A stretch of 64,000 nucleotides of DNA from Plantago major (GCA_026545765.1 CM048840.1:10479265-10543264), one strand, 5' to 3'. Counted from the first letter of the stretch, positions 45,746 through 58,420 are shown. A program made the numbers and translations. The notes: a model not told the origin generated them from the sequence alone.

Positions 45746-47477
45746 GCAACAGACTCTCTAAAAAACCTTTAAAAAAAGGGAAAAACACATAATTAAAAAC
45801 ACATAGACACAAAATAAAGTCTAGCTCCCAAGCTACCGAGTCTACGATTGCACATAATAAGCCCAAAAAAAATGCAGAAGCTTTGACATCACACTGACAT
45901 TCACAGAATAACATGCACAAGTTCAAAAAGTTCGTTTCCAAAGTAAATAGAACTTAAGTCTAACAAGGCAGTCCCTCACAAGTAGATCCTATGCAACTAA
46001 TCTCTCACACTCCTGGAAGTGTCCATTAGGGATAATCACTAAAGAATATAAAGAGATAAGGAAGGTGACTTGCGTCACAAAGATGCCTCAAATACCTTAA
46101 TGCAATGTACTCAATCAGTTAAGTCGGAAGGGACTTTATCATAGCTCTGTAACAATCAGCAGTAGACTCATAAAAAGGCAGTCGTTCTCTCTTTTTTTAA
46201 ATTTTTTTTTTTTTCATTTTTTGCATACTCTTTTTTGCAGTCTTATATAAGACCCATATGCTTATATATTTTTTCTGTCTCAATTTTTTGGTAGTGTTTG
46301 TTTTACCGAAAGTCCGCACTTTTGTGCATGCTGGTTTGGTGTACACGCCATCAACCCTCACGGACATATAGCTTTTAAGGGCCACGCCAGTATATAGGTA
46401 GTATCTGAAACGTGCCCAACACGACTAACGGTGGTAACTAGTACCATAGATCCACTCCGAGACTTATTTTATTTTTTGAGAGAACGAAAAACCTGAACAC
46501 AGTCTTTATCCATACAAGCAAGCCACATAAACCTCCTCCCCAAACCTGTTCTTGGAGCGGGTTTGGCATAAGCAAATAAGAATGTAAAACATGTCGTTCG
46601 TCATACTTAACTTACACAGAGTACATGAGAATGATGAGGCGTAAACAAGGGAGTTTGCACATCCAGAATTAAATCACACAGGCGCCGGTACAATATTTTT
46701 TCATCGGCTAAGGTTTACTCACAGGTTTTTGGACTACATAATTAGAACAGACTTTCTATTTACAGCAGAAACGAACTTAGCAAACTTAAACATGCAAACT
46801 GCTACTAGTCAAGGATCAGTCAAAGCAAAAGCATTAAACAGGTTTAGTACATGCAATAGACGCTCGACTTGGGAGACAGACTTAGACTCAACAGACTTAC
46901 AGACTCGACATACTCGAATAAGAAATACATAAAGAAACACATTCAAAAACAAGTAAGCAAGAAGCCTAAAGCAGATCAAAACTCGAAGCACCCCTCCCCA
47001 AACCTGAACTCGTGCTCGCCCTCGAGCAAACGAGTGAAAAGAGGAAAAGTAGAGAGTTGATAGGAAGAGGCTTCCCTGATTGATGATTTTCAAGATGTGT
47101 AGCAGACGGAGGAGAATGACCTGAGACTCAAGTAGAACGTTAGAAAACAAAGAACCGAGCTAGCAGGCGAAAAGAACGCAAAAAAAAGGCTAAAAAGGGC
47201 CAAAAAAGAAGTTGGCGCCCGCCAGGACCCAACGTGGCGGTCGCCAACTGGGGCCAGTGGTCATTGGCGCCCGCCAAGGGTCCGCCAAGTATCACTGGAC
47301 CGACTTGGCGTCCGCCAACTTAGAAGTTGGCGGGCGCTAGTCGGTCTGGCATCCTGTACTCAAATTTTTTCAATTTTTTGCCCACTTTTAACCTTCTAAC
47401 TCAACTAGACTCGACTAAAAAATAACAAAATACACTAAATGAAAAGACAAGAACTATGCTAACTTGCATGGCCACTT
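45746..47477 (-). other. 3' non-coding region of element E
   Basis: No gene is seen in 1.7 kb. It holds the conserved 150-bp block (46290-46450), purine box 2 (46536-46560), the TTTTTCATCGGC block (46681-46710), purine box 1 (46990-47030), and an array of GC-rich inverted repeats (47208-47345) built on TTGGCG and CGCCAA. Confidence 0.7.
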
Positions 47478-48600
47478 ACCGGCCAGTACTTGTTCCAGCG
47501 CAACCTGGATCCCCTTCATCCGGATTCAAGTAGAAGTTCTCAATCTCTCCAGCAGAGTCAACAGCTTCCACATATGACTTGACTCGCTGCCCGTTAACCT
47601 TGAATGTATCTCCAATTCCCAAGTCTTGGAGTTCAACGGCTCCATGAGGAGCCACCTAGACTATCTTGAAGGGTCCATCCCAGCGGGTTTGAAGTTTACC
47701 TTGAAAGAATTTCAAACGTGAACTGAATAACAAAGCTTTCTTACCAGGTATCAGTTCCTTCCGGACAATGTTATGGTCATAGTACTTCTTGGTTTTCTCC
47801 TTGTATATCTTCGCATTCTCGAACGCATTCAATCGCAACTCATCTAGCTCAGACAGCTGTAGAAGTCGTTTCTCTCCTGCTTGGTCCTGCTCCATGTTGA
47901 GCTCTGAAATTGCCCAATGAGCCTTGTGCTACAATTACACGGGCAGATGGCAAGCTTTCCCATACACGAGACGGTAGGGGGTAGTCCTAATCAATGTCTT
48001 GTAACTGGTGCGGTATGCCCATAATGCATCCGGTAACTTTTCAGCCCAATCCTTCCTGTTGGGGCGCACCACTTTCTCTAGAATCTGCTTGATCTGTCGG
48101 TTGTTGACCTCCACTTGACCAGATGTCTGTGGGTGGTATGGAGTGGCTACTTTGTGGTATACCCCATATTTCTTCATCATACCTGCATGCAACCGATTCA
48201 CAAAATGCTTGCCCCCATCGCTTATGATTGTGCGAGGGGTACCAAAGCGAGCAAATATATCTTTGATAAATCTAGTAACAACAGGAGCATCGTTAGTTCT
48301 AGTTGCAACTGCTTCTACCCATTTATTCACGTAATCAACTACAACTAAGATGTATTCATAACCACAGCTAATGGGGAATGGACCCATGAAATTGATCCCC
48401 TAAACATCAAAAGGCTCAACCACTAGATTACCAGTGTGCTGGCAACGATCACAACGGAGGTAGAATGCCTGTGCATCTTTCACCACTGAGGGCTAGAAGA
48501 ATCTTGCATTGAATACCTTGTGGGCAGTTTTCGTGCCACTGTAGTGCCCTCCACACTCCATCTCGTGGCAAAAGCACAGGATGCTTTCCTGCTCTATTTC
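47478..48600 (-). pseudogene. Integrase of element E, broken and missing the first catalytic Asp
   Basis: The zinc finger is visible in translation (HEMECGGHYSGTK, then CDRC). The core region reads GINFMGPFP: the usual Asp is Asn, and the Trp codon just before is TAG. The second block is IISDGGKHF and the third [12 protein letters not shown], so two of the three acidic residues remain. The C-terminal frame 47656-47895 has [17 protein letters not shown] and RWDGPFKIV. The ORF reads on in decayed form to about 47478. TGG to TAG changes recur (also near 48493). Confidence 0.85.
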
Positions 48601-48675
48601 CGGCACACATCTCCTGAGCACATCGTCGGCACCTATCCTGAAAATATTCGGATCATCCCAAATGTATTTCCTGCA

Positions 48676-49180
48676 CTACTTTTCAAAAGCTCTCTTTTCA
48701 TAGGCTGACGAGTTAGGCAAAACAGAGTAAGTAGCTAAATAATTGACTATATCAGCAAACCATGGCTCAGTTCTTAAACTCATTATATGCTCATCAGGCA
48801 GTACATCACGAATAGGTGGGGATTTGTCATCTATAGTAGAGGGGGGAAGTTTAGACAAATGATCAGCAATTAAATTCTCTTTCCCACTCTTATCTACTAT
48901 TTCACAGTGAAAATCCTGCAACATCAACATCCACCTAGTCAACCTGGGTTTCGACTCACTCTTTGCTAGAAGGTGTCTAAGCGCAGCGTGGTCACTATGC
49001 ACAATAACCTTGTATCCGGTTAAATAAGACCGAAATTTATCAAGAGCAAAAATAACAGCGAGAAATTCCTTCTCAGTGGTCGTGTAATTGACCTGTGCGC
49101 TGTCTAAAGTCTTACTGGCATAGTAAATCACGCGATATTGCCTATCTACCTTTTGGCAAAGTACAGCCCCTACAGCAAAA
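48676..49180 (-). pseudogene. RT end and RNase H of element E, cut by LTR D
   Basis: The frame 48676-49131 has IYYASKTLDSAQVNYTTTEK, FRSYLTGYKVIVHSDH, RWMLMLQDF and NLIADHLS, the RNase H and its link to RT. Upstream the frame reads AVGAVLCQK and then meets LTR D at 49180. The catalytic part of the RT is absent from the window. AEKEFLA-type words are typical of Athila-like pol. Confidence 0.88.
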
Positions 49181-50577
49181 TGATGTGCTCAAATTGATAC
49201 TTAGAAACAAGTAGCAAGCAGTTGTTGTAAATAGACAATGCTAACCACGAGGTCGTTCGCTACGGAACCAATTAAGCTACCACAACGATTGAAAACAAAC
49301 AGTTACTTGTGAAACGATGTTGATTTGTTTGAGTTGAGTACTTTTAATAACTAGAAAACAGAAAATGCAATGTAATTGATTTGAATGAATGAGGTAGAAG
49401 GAACACAGTAATTACGATCAAGCAATGCTAATTCGCTCTAGGGATACGTTCATACTGTCACACGGTCGATGTACATAAAACTATCAATTCAACCTTTACC
49501 AAACGAGTTTGAAGATATTTGAACTAGAGTAATCATGGGTCGTCAATCCACGATCCTTAACCAAACGTTTTAGAGAATCTTTGAACGAGAGTATTGAATT
49601 GAAGAGTTTTTACGAAGATCTTTGAATGGGCCTAACCTATATGAACGATTTCAAACCCTAGAAGCGAATACGAAAAGCTATCACGCAACTACCATGTTCG
49701 GAGTGGTTTAGCTACTCATGATAGATTGAAAGATGAAAGACTTCAAGATATTGCTCATGATAAACATAAACATAATGATAATCGCATGCAAGCTCATACA
49801 ATTCGACAAACAAGAGCAAGAACGAATTGTAAAGAGATAAACAATAGAGAATTACCACAGTGATCAGGAATTCGATATCGATAAATCAATCAAGGATACA
49901 ACCAAGCTCCAAATTGTCTCAATGTCAAAGTATATGGAGCTTTTCTACAAACTAGGTTTTGCTCTAGGGCAAAGTGTTGTTCTCCCAATAGAATGAATAT
50001 CTAATATATAACATAAGGAGAAAAAACGGAATTAGGAAAGAAATCGCAGAAAAAACGGCAGAACGGCATAAAAAAAGGCGTCGATTTGGACACGCTTGAC
50101 AAGTGAGTTTCTGGCGTACGCCAGTTATCGCCAGTTTTCTACCAGCCAGCTTACGACGTCCATATCTTTTTTCTACAGGAGTAATTTGGCTATGCTTATG
50201 GAGCGAAAGTTGTAGCCCTTTGAATTATATTTCCATGGCCACCGAGATAAGGACAATCGAACATCATATGAGAGAGTTATGGCCAAAATGGCTATACTGT
50301 TCCGTAAAACTTCACTTCAGCAAGCTTCGCTAAAACGGCTCTCAAGTCTTCGTCCGAACTCCGAATCCACTTCCGTTTTCACCCAGCTACTCTACATTCA
50401 AAGATCTAGAACCAAAGTTTCCACTCCGATTTTCACCTTCGGGACACAAAAATCCTACAAAACACAAACAAAGCACCAAAGCATAAAAACGCACAAAGAT
50501 ACTATAAAACCATAAACAAAGACTAACAAAGACCGCTAAAAAGGACCAAATGAGACTCTAAATTATTGTCTCATCAG
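49181..50577 (-). repeat. LTR D (family 1), mosaic, with unmatched flanks
   Basis: 1397 bp with both LTR ends intact (TGATGTGCTC to GTCTCATCA). The left flank is E pol (CAAAA) and the right flank is element C's LTR (GGTAG), so no target duplication is seen. From about 49230 to 49690 it reads like the H LTR; from about 49700 to its end it reads like the F LTR. It is probably a recombination product of two LTRs. Confidence 0.85.
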
Positions 50578-51090
50578 GTAGTTATGTGACGGTTTTGCAT
50601 ATTCGCTTCTAGGTTTATATTCGTTCACATGGGTTCGTCTATCTTAAAATCTTTGTAAAACCTTCAATCCAATAAGCTAGATTATGACTTTCAAAATCGT
50701 TTTCGGTTAAGCATCGTGGATTGACGACCCATGATTTCTCTATTTCGAAACATTCAAATAACTATTAGTTGAATTTGATTGATTGATTTATGTACACCGA
50801 CCGTGTGACAAGTATGAACGATTTCCCTACATCGAATCAGCATTACTCGATCATAAATATTGTGTTCTCTCTATCTCATTGATTTAAAACATTTACATTG
50901 CTTTATTCTGATTTCTAGTTTAGAAAGTATTCAAAACCCAAATAATTCGTTTGTTTTCACAAGTAACTGCTTGCTCTCAACTCGTTGTGATAGCTTAATT
51001 GGTTCCTTAGAGAATGATTCTGTGGTTAACATTTTCTATCTACAACAACTGCTTACTACTTGTTTACTAACTAATAATTTGAGCACATCA
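50578..51090 (+). repeat. 5' LTR of element C, inner 513 bp
   Basis: Matches 55198-55710 of the 3' LTR of C. The outer 820 bp or so are missing, replaced by LTR D at the break. It ends GAGCACATCA before the primer binding site. Confidence 0.9.
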
Positions 51091-51094
51091 AATT

Positions 51095-51112
51095 TGGCGC
51101 CGCTGCCGGGGA
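51095..51112 (+). other. Primer binding site of element C
   Basis: TGGCGCCGCTGCCGGGGA, close to the complement of the 3' end of plant tRNA-Asp, as in Athila-like elements. Confidence 0.88.
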
Positions 51113-51258
51113 ACCAATTCCTACTGTAGCATTTGAGAGTAATTTGTTATTTGTTTGTTTTTCAACCTGAAGTTTAGTGCACTAACAGAAACTAAGAATA
51201 TTTCGAGGCTTTCGAGTTGTGTAGCTTTAACAATAGGTTTGTCAGAAAAGAAATTCCG

Positions 51259-52167
51259 ATGGCTCAGCTTACCTATGGAGCTTACATGCAGCCTTGTGTG
51301 GTTAGGGATGGTAAAGCAGCAATTGTTCTATCTAATGAGGCCAGGAATTTTGAACTCAAGGCTCACCACCTCCACAATCTCCCAAAATTTTGCGGAATGG
51401 CATATGAAGATGTGATAAGTTTCGTCAAGGAATTCGAACTACTAATTTCAGGGATTCCATTGACAATCGAAGGGGTGACAGTTACTGACGAGGAGATAAG
51501 GAAGAAGGTATTTTCGATCTGTATGCAGGACAAGACGAGGAGTTGGCTGTTAAACCAACCTGAGGGTTCTCTGCGGACTTGGGATTTGCTCTACAGGGCA
51601 TTCATGAATAAATTCTATCCCCCCGAGAAAAGGCAACAACTTCATGCCCAGATAATGCAGTTTTAGCAGATGCATGATGAGACCTTCTATGAAGCTCGGG
51701 ACTATTTTTTGCAGTTATTGACCCAATGCCCTCACCACAGAATAGACGATATGAGCTTATGCATCCGATTTTATGAAGGCCTGGAATGGGAGTATCAAAA
51801 CATGGTCGATGTGAACTGTAAAAACTCCTCCCTGGAAGCGTCCGCTGATGAACTGAATAGTGTCTTCGAGAAGCTGGCAGCAGTATCACAGCTTAAGGGA
51901 GCAAGAAATAAGGCTAGGAGAGTGGCAGCCATAGCAGTGGAAGAGACTCCAGGGCTGTGTATTACTGATCTAGAAAAAGAAATCAGGAGCCATATGGAGA
52001 GGTCTGAGAGGTACTGGTTTGAGGCGCAGAAAATTCAGGAAAAAATAACTAGAGGTTCGACAGTATCGAGCAATCACAAAGAAGGCTGGAACAGATATTG
52101 GGTGACTTGGTTGGGAAATTACAGCTCATGGAGAAAGGTAGACCCCAGCAGCCCCAGAAAACATTAG
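51259..52167 (+). pseudogene. gag of element C, one in-frame stop
   Basis: The start MAQLTYGAYMQPCVV was chosen because it matches the H gag. The gag domain has SFVKEFELLISGIP, RSWLLNQPEGSLRTW and NKFYPPEKRQQL. A TAG at 51664-51666 interrupts it and the same frame then goes on (EARDYFLQLLTQCPHH, GLEWEYQNMVD). It ends around LEKEIRSHMERSER. No zinc knuckle is visible. Confidence 0.85.
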
Positions 52168-53004
52168 AGTCCTGGTGGTTGAGATAAATTTTGAAGAACC
52201 AAGGAAGGTTAAGTCTGTTGTTGCCACCTGTACCAACAAGGTTGAGAACTCTGCATCAGATGAGGGAACTCCAGCAACGGTTCAAGTGACCCGTGTATTG
52301 ACAGCTGAGCAGACTGAAGATGTAGCCACTGTTGAATCGACAGGGGATGAAGTCGAGGAACCGAGTTTCGTGATTCCATAAGAGGAGGCGAATGCGGAGC
52401 AAGAAAGCTAAGAAACCCCACCATAATAATTCCTAAGGCAGAAAAGAGTATAAGCGACTCCGATAGTTTTGATTTACTGGTAGGCATTGGGTGTTCAGCT
52501 CAGGTTACCAGAATAGTCGACACTGGTGCTAGTTGCAATTTGATGACTTTAGGCTTAAAGGGATTGGAGCCGCGCAAATGCTTTATGACTCTTGTTGGTG
52601 AAACCCAAAGCAGATGCATGGGGATTGTGGAAGATGTTCTGGTTAAGCTGGATGGTGTAACGGTGATGACAGATTTTGTGGTAGTGGAATCGTCGAGGGT
52701 GAAAGGGAAGGAAATGGAAAAAGATATGTTACTTCTAGGGCGACCCTTCATCCGCTTGACTCTCATGGTGGTGAATTTACATGCCCGAACCTGCATAATC
52801 GAGGTGCAAGGCAAGCCACATGAACTTAAAGCCTATTTTGCTCCATTATATTTTGTTTCGCAGGTTGACATCAGAAAATTCATAGGAGCGCACACTGGAC
52901 CCCTATATATACATACTTATCAACAGGGAAGAAAAAGAGCTGCACCAACCGGAAGAACCAAGAACTTCAGTGCAGTAGCCAACATGGAAGAGTCTTGTAC
53001 ATGA
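52168..53004 (+). pseudogene. Protease region of element C
   Basis: After an acidic linker (52175-52381) the frame reads VTRIVDTGASCNLMTLGLK with DTGAS at 52519-52533, and MLLLGRPFIRLTLMVVNLHA further on, the two marks of a retropepsin. It stops at 53002-53004 (MEESCT-stop). RT and integrase do not follow; the sequence passes straight to the 3' region. Confidence 0.82.
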
Positions 53005-54379
53005 CTGTAAAGGTACACTTGCAGGCAAGCCACTGTTGATCCCGTTTTCTTTTCTTTTTCACTCTACGCTTGAGGACATGCTTGAGTTTAGGTTTGGGGA
53101 GGGGTAAATGTGCTCTCTAGTGTCTTGTCTGCATTTTCTCTATTACCTGAGTCTCTAGAGTCTTTCGTCCTTTACTTTATGTATGTTTTGGTCATTTTTC
53201 TTTTCCAGTCGTTTTTTTCTTTTACCCTCTAGAGTATTTCGTGAGTCGTTCTTCCAAGTTATGAAAGCTTCTATTGTGATTGTTAAATTTGCTTGTTGTT
53301 TATGTTTTGCATGATACTTAACTGAGGTGGTATAGTGGATTTAAAAGCCCATAAGTTTGTTTCTCCTGTAAATAGCAAGTCTGTTTAACTCTTTAGTCCA
53401 AAACGCCGGTGAGAAACTTTAAGCCGATGAAAAAATATTGTACCGGCGCTTGTGTGATCCTTTCGGGAAGTGCAAACCCTCTTGTTTGCGCCTTTTCATT
53501 CTCATGAGTACTCAGTTAAGTTAAGTATGACGAACGGCATGCTCTTCATGTTTCATTTTATGAAAATCCAGTACATTGCGAAGAACCGGTTTGGGGATAA
53601 GAAATCTACTGTGTTGACATTTTTATTCATTTTTTGTAATATGTATTACTTCCCCTGATTAGTTGATTCGTCTCGGAGTGTATCTGTGGTGCTTGTCACC
53701 ACCGTAGTCGTGTTAGGCGTGTTTCAGATACTACCTATATACCGGCGTGGTCCTAAAAAGCCATATGACCGTGAGGGTTGATGGCACGTATACCAAACTG
53801 ACACGCACAAAAGTGCGGACTTCGGTAAAACAGACACTACCAAAAAAGTGAGACTAAAAGAGTCCATAGTGGCCAAATTGATTAGCATCTAATTTATTGT
53901 ATGCAAATATGTGGTGATATGGAAGTTTGGTTGTATGCTCCGACAAGTTGCTGTGCACAAGGAAAAGCCCCTTCTGACTTAACTGATTGAGTACATTGCA
54001 TGATGTATTTGAGGCACCTTTATGACGAAAGTCACCTTCCTTTTCTCTTATTGTTCCTTGAGTGATTAACCTACTGGACACTTCCAGAGTGTGAGAGAGA
54101 GAGATGTGTAGGATTTCCTTGTGAGGGATTGGAGAGTTAGACTTAAGTGCTATTTACTTGAGAAACTCTCTTACAGGATTTTTTGTGCACTGTTTCTGTC
54201 AAGGTTGGTTGAGTGCAAACCTTTTGCTTCTTGTGAACTTAACGCTTACAATGGTAGAGTTCGGTCACTTGGAAGTCTGACTCGTTTATGTGTTCTTGTG
54301 TGTCGTTGTCTGGAGTCTAGTTGTTTTTAGTTTGTTGTGTGTTTGCTCGAGGACGAGCAAAGGTTCGGTTTGGGGAGTT
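53005..54379 (+). other. 3' non-coding region and polypurine tract of element C
   Basis: No gene is seen. Purine box 1 is at 53067-53104 (TTTAGGTTTGGGGAGGGG), the GCCGATGAAAA block at 53421-53446, box 2 at 53586-53600 (CCGGTTTGGGGATAAG), a conserved block at 53690-53850, and the tract next to the LTR at 54345-54377 (GGTTCGGTTTGGGGAG). The same order occurs in E and, as far as present, in F. Confidence 0.75.
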
Positions 54380-55710
54380 TGATGAGACGATAATTTAGAG
54401 TCTCATTTGGTCCTTTTTAGCTGTCTTTGTTAGTCTTCGTTTATGGTTTTTTAGTGTTTTTGTACATTTTTATGCTTTGGTACTTTGTTTGTGTTTTGTA
54501 GGATTTTTGTGTTCCGAAGGTGTAAATCGGAGTGAAAATATTGGTTCTAGAGCATTGAATGTAGAGTAACTGGGCGCAAACGGAAGTGCATTCGGAGTTC
54601 GGACGAAGATTTGAGAGCCGTTTTAGCGAAGCTTGCAAAAGTGAAGTTTTACGGAGCGGTCTATCCATTTTGGCCATAACTCTCTCATATGATGTTCGAT
54701 TAACCTGAAGTCGGTGGCCACGGAAAGATAATTCAAAGGGCTACAACTTTAGTGCTTTAAGTTTGGCCAAATTATGTCTGAAGAAAAAGTTACAGAGGTT
54801 TTAAGCTCGCCGGGGCGAGCTATTTTGCCCGCCACAAGTAGATTCAAGAGAATTTCACAGATTCGGCTAGAAAAACTCCTTTTTAGGTCAGGATTAGGTG
54901 ATCTTTTGCCATAAGTTCTCATACTCGATTTTTTAATAGAAAAATCTATTGGAACTAGATTTTGACATTGATACAATATTGGAGCTTGGTTTTCATCATT
55001 GTTGAAGGATTGATATCGAATTCCTGGTAATATTTGATAATTCTCTATTGTTTATCTCTTACGATTCGTGTTTGCTATTCTTTATCGAATTGTATGAGCT
55101 TGCATGCGATTATCAACCTGATTATGTTTATCATATTCAATACTTGAATTCTTTGATCCTTGCTTCTACTATGAGTAGCTAAACCTCTCCGAACACGGTA
55201 GTTATGTGATGGTTTTGCATATTCGCTTCTAGGTTTATATTCGTTCATATAGGTTCATCTATCTTAAAATATTCGTAAAACCTTCAATCCAATAAGCTAG
55301 ATTATGACTTTCAAAATCGTTTTCGGTTAAGGATTGTGGATTGACGACCCATGATTTCTCTATTTCAAAACATTCAAATAACGATTGGTTGAATTGGATT
55401 GATTGATTTATGTACACCGACTGTGTGACAAGTATGAATGATTTCCCTAGAGCGAACTAGCATTACTCGATCATAACTATTGTGTTCTCTCTATCTCATT
55501 GATTTAAAACCTTTACATTGCTTTATTCTGATTTCTAGTTTATAAAGTATTTAAAACCCAAATAATTCGTTTGTTTTCACAAGTAACTGCTTGCTCTCAA
55601 CTCGTTGTGGTAGCTTAATTGGTTCCTTAGAGAACGATTATGTGGTTAGCATTTTCTGTCTACAACAACTACTTACTTCTTGTTTACTAACTAATAATTT
55701 GAGCACATCA
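54380..55710 (+). repeat. 3' LTR of element C (family 1)
   Basis: 1331 bp, TGATGAGACG to GAGCACATCA, directly after the polypurine tract. Beyond it the Copia J RNase H reads on. GTTGT (55711-55715) is the likely target duplication. It has a short GC-rich inverted repeat (GCTCGCCGGGGCGAGC) at about 54806-54821. Confidence 0.93.
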
Positions 55711-55849
55711 GTTGTTGAGAACTTTTCCAACTTATTGCAGTTCCATATAAGGTAAACACATATCCAGTATTGGACTTCCTTGTATCCAGATTAGATGCAT
55801 AGTCAGCATCAACATAACCTACCAATGGTTGATCTTTGTGCTCTGCAAC
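55711..55849 (-). pseudogene. RNase H fragment of Copia J, cut by element C
   Basis: Translates as a short Copia RNase H start: [37 protein letters not shown]. The rest is expected at the other side of C, outside the window. Confidence 0.85.
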
Positions 55850-56757
55850 CTAGAAGTATAATCCATGATCTTGAGTTCCTCTGATAAATCTCAGTACTCC
55901 CTTAACAGTTTCCCAATGAGCACAGTCTGGATTGCTCATATACCTGCTAATAACACTCATGGAATAGGCCAAGTCTGGCCTGCAGCACACCATGGTATAC
56001 ACGATGCTCCCCACAGCACTAGCATATGGAATTGATTCCATTTTCATCTTCTCTGAATCAGTTGTGGGACACCGAGCACTAGATACCTTTATGCTTTGAT
56101 TCAGTGGTATAGATGCAAGTTTAGCCTCATGCATCTTATACTTTTGCAACACTTTGGATAGGTAACTCAGTTGGGTAAGAGTTGTAACTTGTTGATCTTT
56201 GCTTCTATATATGTCCATGCCAAGAATCCTTTTTGCACATCCCAAGTCCTTCATCTCAAACTCCTTGTTGAGACTTCTCTTCACATCCTCTATCATAGTC
56301 ATGCTCTTCCCAGCAATCAAGATGTCATCCACATAAAGCAACAAGTATAAGAAACTTGTATCATGTCTTCCAGTTTGATATATGCAGCTATCATAGTTGC
56401 TTCTCTTGAAACCCACAGAAGTCACAAACTCATCAAACCTCTTGTACCATTGTCTTGGAGATTGCTTCAATTCATGTAAAGATTTCTTGAGCAAACATGC
56501 CTTTGTATCTGCATTCCTTACAGTTACACCATCTGGAACTTTCATGTATGTCCTCTCCTCAAGATTCACATGCAAGAAAGTTGTCTTCACATCCATCTGT
56601 TGTAGATAAAGACCATCTTGAGTAACAATAGACAATAGTATCCTGATTGATGTATGCTTGACTACAGGAGAAAAAAATCTTTGTGTAGTCCAAGCCTTCC
56701 CTGTGTGAAACCCATAGCCACAAGCCTTGCCTTGTATCTCACTTTCCCACCAATAGT
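55850..56757 (-). pseudogene. Reverse transcriptase of Copia J
   Basis: RVT_2-type RT: QQMDVKTTFLHVNLEERTYM, ELKQSPRQWYKRFDEF, LLLYVDDILIAGK with an intact YVDD, EMKDLGCAKRILGMDI, YASAVGSIVYTMVCCRPDLA. The frame 55850-56635 is open. A decayed stretch with stops (56636-56757) separates it from the first RT part (56761-56900: WMEAIKEELESLHKNNTWSI). Confidence 0.88.
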
Positions 56758-58420
56758 TGCTTAATCTTTCTTCTTAAAGATCCACTTGCAGCCTACCAAC
56801 TTGGTATTCCTTGGTACAGTGACAATACTCCAAGTATTATTCTTGTGTAGAGATTCCAATTCTTCCTTAATGGCTTCCATCCATAATAACTTCTCTTTAC
56901 AAGTGACTGATTCATGGTAGCTATTTAGTTCTGCATAATTAACCTCTTCTACGACGCTCAGAGCATAAGAGACCATGTAGGACTTCCCTACTCTTCCAAA
57001 ACCATACAAGTTAAGTGCTTGTCTGCCAGTTCTCCTTGTTACATTCATGGATTGCAGAGAATAATGGATCAACAGTTGCCAACAAAGGCTCAGAGATTCC
57101 CTAGTTTCATGTACAAAAGTGTCAAGTACTTGTGTATCATAAACATGCTCCACCTCAATCTTGGTGTTATCATCTTCACCTGTTGTACCAGTTGTAGGAG
57201 AAACCAATGGCTTTGTCCCTAATTCAGTCTGAGGTTTGAGAGGCATAATTCTCTCATTGAAAGTAACATCCCTACTCAGAATGCACTTCTTCTGATCAAT
57301 ACTCCAAAGCTTGTAGCCCTTTACCCCAGTTGGATATCCCAGAAACACACACTTCAATGCTCTTGCATCTAACTTGTCTTGTTTGGTGTGAACAGGACCC
57401 AAACACCTTCAAGTGATCATATCTGGGAGTATGTCCAGACCATACTTCCTCAGGTGTTTTGAAATTCAGTGCAGAAGTGGGACTTCTATTTATCAAATAG
57501 CAAGCTGTATTTGCAGCTTCTCCCCAAAATCCCTTTGAGAGTCCAGAACTGATAAGCATGCATCTTATCCTCTCCAAGATTGTTCTATTGTATCTCTCTG
57601 CAACTCCATTTTGTTGAGGGGTTCCTGGTATAGTCTTGTGCCTGATTATACCCCTCTTTCTGCAAAAATCATTGAACTCTCCTGATAGATATTCCAGCCC
57701 ATTGTCAGTCCTGAGATACCTTAGCTTTCTCCCAGTCTGATTCTCAATCTCAATCAGCCAATCTCTAAACTTAGAGAATGCTTCATCCTTAGATTTCAAC
57801 ACCATGAGCCATGTCTTCCTTGAGTAATCATCAATGACAGACATATAATACTTCCCTCCATTCAATGTCCCAGGCCTAGTAGGTCCCCATAAATCAGAGT
57901 GAACATAATCCAATGGTGCTTTAGTTGTGTGCTTTCCAGTTTCATAACTTGTCTTATGAGCCTTACCAAGAACACAATTCTCACATAAATTCAGCTTAGA
58001 CACTTTATCACCACCTATAACATCTTGCTTTGACAACTCATTCAGTCCCTTTACACTGATATGAGCTAACTCATGCCACAGTTGTGTCTTATCCATTGTT
58101 GCAGTAACAGTTGCACTGACAGTTGTACAAACACTTGAAACAACAAATACCATACCAGACACCACTTCTCCTTGCATGATATGCAGACCATTAATGAGGT
58201 TTGTTTTGATAACTGGTGTATTCCCCTTCATGACGTGCATGACACCATTCTCAGACCCATACTTATATCCCATCTTATCAAGAGTTCCTAGAGATATCAA
58301 GTTCCTTTTCAAAGCAGGTTTGTATCCAAAATTGGTAAGAATCCTAATGACACCATCATGCATTTTTAGCCTTATGTTACCAGTTCCTTTGATACCATAA
58401 GCATAATCATCTCCCAACAA
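56758..58420 (-). pseudogene. Integrase of Copia J
   Basis: The frame 57296-58420 starts in the protease end (LGDDYAYGIKGTGNIRL), then the zinc finger (WHELAHISVKGLNELSK, CENCVLGKAH) and the core with HSDLWGP, LRTDNGLEYLS and GTPQQNGVAERYNR, so D-D-E is complete. It ends at VFGSCSHQTRQ through a frameshift near 57400. The C-terminal part goes on in 56761-57402 (CVFLGYPTGVKGYKLW), which merges into the first RT residues. Confidence 0.88.
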
